DNA from: JAJNBA01 sp963842295
GTDB taxonomy: Bacteria > Actinomycetota > UBA4738 > HRBIN12
Direction of reading: 5' to 3'
NCBI GenBank assembly: GCA_963842295.1
Contig: CAWJFY010000007.1
Span: forward strand, 248,001-312,000
Length of the DNA: 64,000 nt
The translations under genes and the position numbers were made by a program. Of the stretch, positions 63,731 to 64,000 are shown piece after piece. Below the pieces are notes generated by a model, which saw only the letters and a program-made list of their open reading frames with translations, did no database searches and had not been told where the DNA came from. Every line of letters begins with the position of its first letter. The first letter of the stretch is position 1.

Positions 63731-64000
63731 GTGGCGACGACGACCGAGGTCCGCCCCGAGCCGCCACTCCCCAGCGCGAAGCCTCCCGGTGCCGGGAGGA
63801 TCCGCCCGATCCGAGGCTTCGAGCTCTGGACCTGGCTGTTCATGCGGATCTCCGGCATCGTCCTGCTGGTCCTCGCCGTCGGTCACGTCCTGATCATGCA
63901 CGTGTTCGGCAACGGCGTGGATCGCGTCAACTTCGCGTTCATCCAGCTGCGGTGGGCGAGCCCGTTCTGGAAGACATGGGACTGGCTGATGCTCGTGCTC
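63731..64000 (+). CDS. sdhD: succinate dehydrogenase membrane anchor subunit, 5' part
   Basis: The first 90 codons from the GTG at 63731 are inside the window. It shows a Pro-rich start, then RGFELWTWLFMRISGIVLLVLAVGHVLIMHVFG with a membrane helix and the conserved His in VGHVLIMH, as in SdhD of actinobacteria, then NFAFIQLRWASPFWKTWDWLMLVL. The rest, and probably sdhA and sdhB, lie beyond the end of the window. It forms one transcription unit with sdhC. Confidence 0.9.
   Translation, partial: MATTTEVRPEPPLPSAKPPGAGRIRPIRGFELWTWLFMRISGIVLLVLAVGHVLIMHVFGNGVDRVNFAFIQLRWASPFWKTWDWLMLVL

Noticed and set aside
1..64000. tRNA, rRNA, CRISPR arrays, insertion sequences, prophage or integration sites
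   Set aside because: No cloverleaf with a conserved T-arm, no regularly spaced repeats, no transposase or integrase, and no composition break was seen on reading; a search with dedicated covariance models would be the decisive test.

Overview
The window is high-GC bacterial chromosome from an actinomycete-type organism (phylum Actinomycetota). A four-cysteine WhiB regulator, the whole coenzyme F420 set (fbiC, fbiA/cofD, fbiB, plus an F420:NADP oxidoreductase), a DUF3499 protein, tandem DUF3105 proteins, an LCP wall-polymer ligase and a biotin-dependent acyl-CoA carboxylase all point there. The order SIS isomerase - phosphomannomutase - DUF3499 - whiB - fbiA - fbiB resembles the mycobacterial Rv3256c-Rv3262 region. 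Gene content does not fix a class; a deep-branching or uncultured lineage is plausible. No tRNA, rRNA, CRISPR array, insertion sequence or prophage was seen, and no stretch over 300 bases lacks a gene.

Layout. 1-4.1 kb (minus): start of a probable adenosylhomocysteinase, purine nucleoside phosphorylase, SIS isomerase, Trm112-like protein and phosphomannomutase in a run with 4-base stop/start overlaps, then a small zinc ribbon and DUF3499. 4.2-10.6 kb (minus): L,D-transpeptidase, DUF5719 protein, large membrane glycosyltransferase, Lys/Ala-rich histone-like protein, WhiB. 10.8-15.5 kb: F420 biosynthesis, with fbiC divergent from fbiA-fbiB. 15.5-20.4 kb: frameshifted NCS2 purine permease, two DUF3105 proteins, SpoIID/LGFP wall protein. 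20.5-33.3 kb: surface polysaccharide cluster with a nucleotidyltransferase, small transporter, Wzm/Wzt ABC exporter, five glycosyltransferases (one frameshifted), a methyltransferase, a coiled-coil partner and an LCP ligase. 33.3-35.5 kb: degenerate receiver-GGDEF protein and an ECF sigma/anti-sigma pair. 35.6-46.4 kb: aconitase, thioesterase, lipoprotein, a 992-residue coiled-coil histidine pseudokinase, thiolase, FtsH-like protease, HTH protein. 46.4-62.5 kb: acyl-CoA metabolism (methylmalonyl-CoA epimerase, crotonyl-CoA carboxylase/reductase-type enzyme, carboxylase beta and alpha subunits, a small epsilon-like protein, 3-hydroxyacyl-CoA dehydrogenase, methylmalonyl-CoA mutase large subunit, BirA) mixed with YqgE, a Cas4/AddB-type nuclease, an M23 peptidase, a bacterial PH protein and an HTH/ClpN pair. 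62.6-64 kb: O-methyltransferase, then sdhC and the start of sdhD.

Together the genes suggest an aerobic heterotroph that feeds propionyl-CoA through methylmalonyl-CoA into the TCA cycle (aconitase and succinate dehydrogenase are here), makes F420, and builds a glycosylated cell surface. The most striking non-coding signal is recurrent: about 20 genes have a TAnnnT hexamer close to the start codon, twelve of them with a gap of exactly 6 bases, and most lack a Shine-Dalgarno sequence. This indicates widespread leaderless transcription and fixes many starts.
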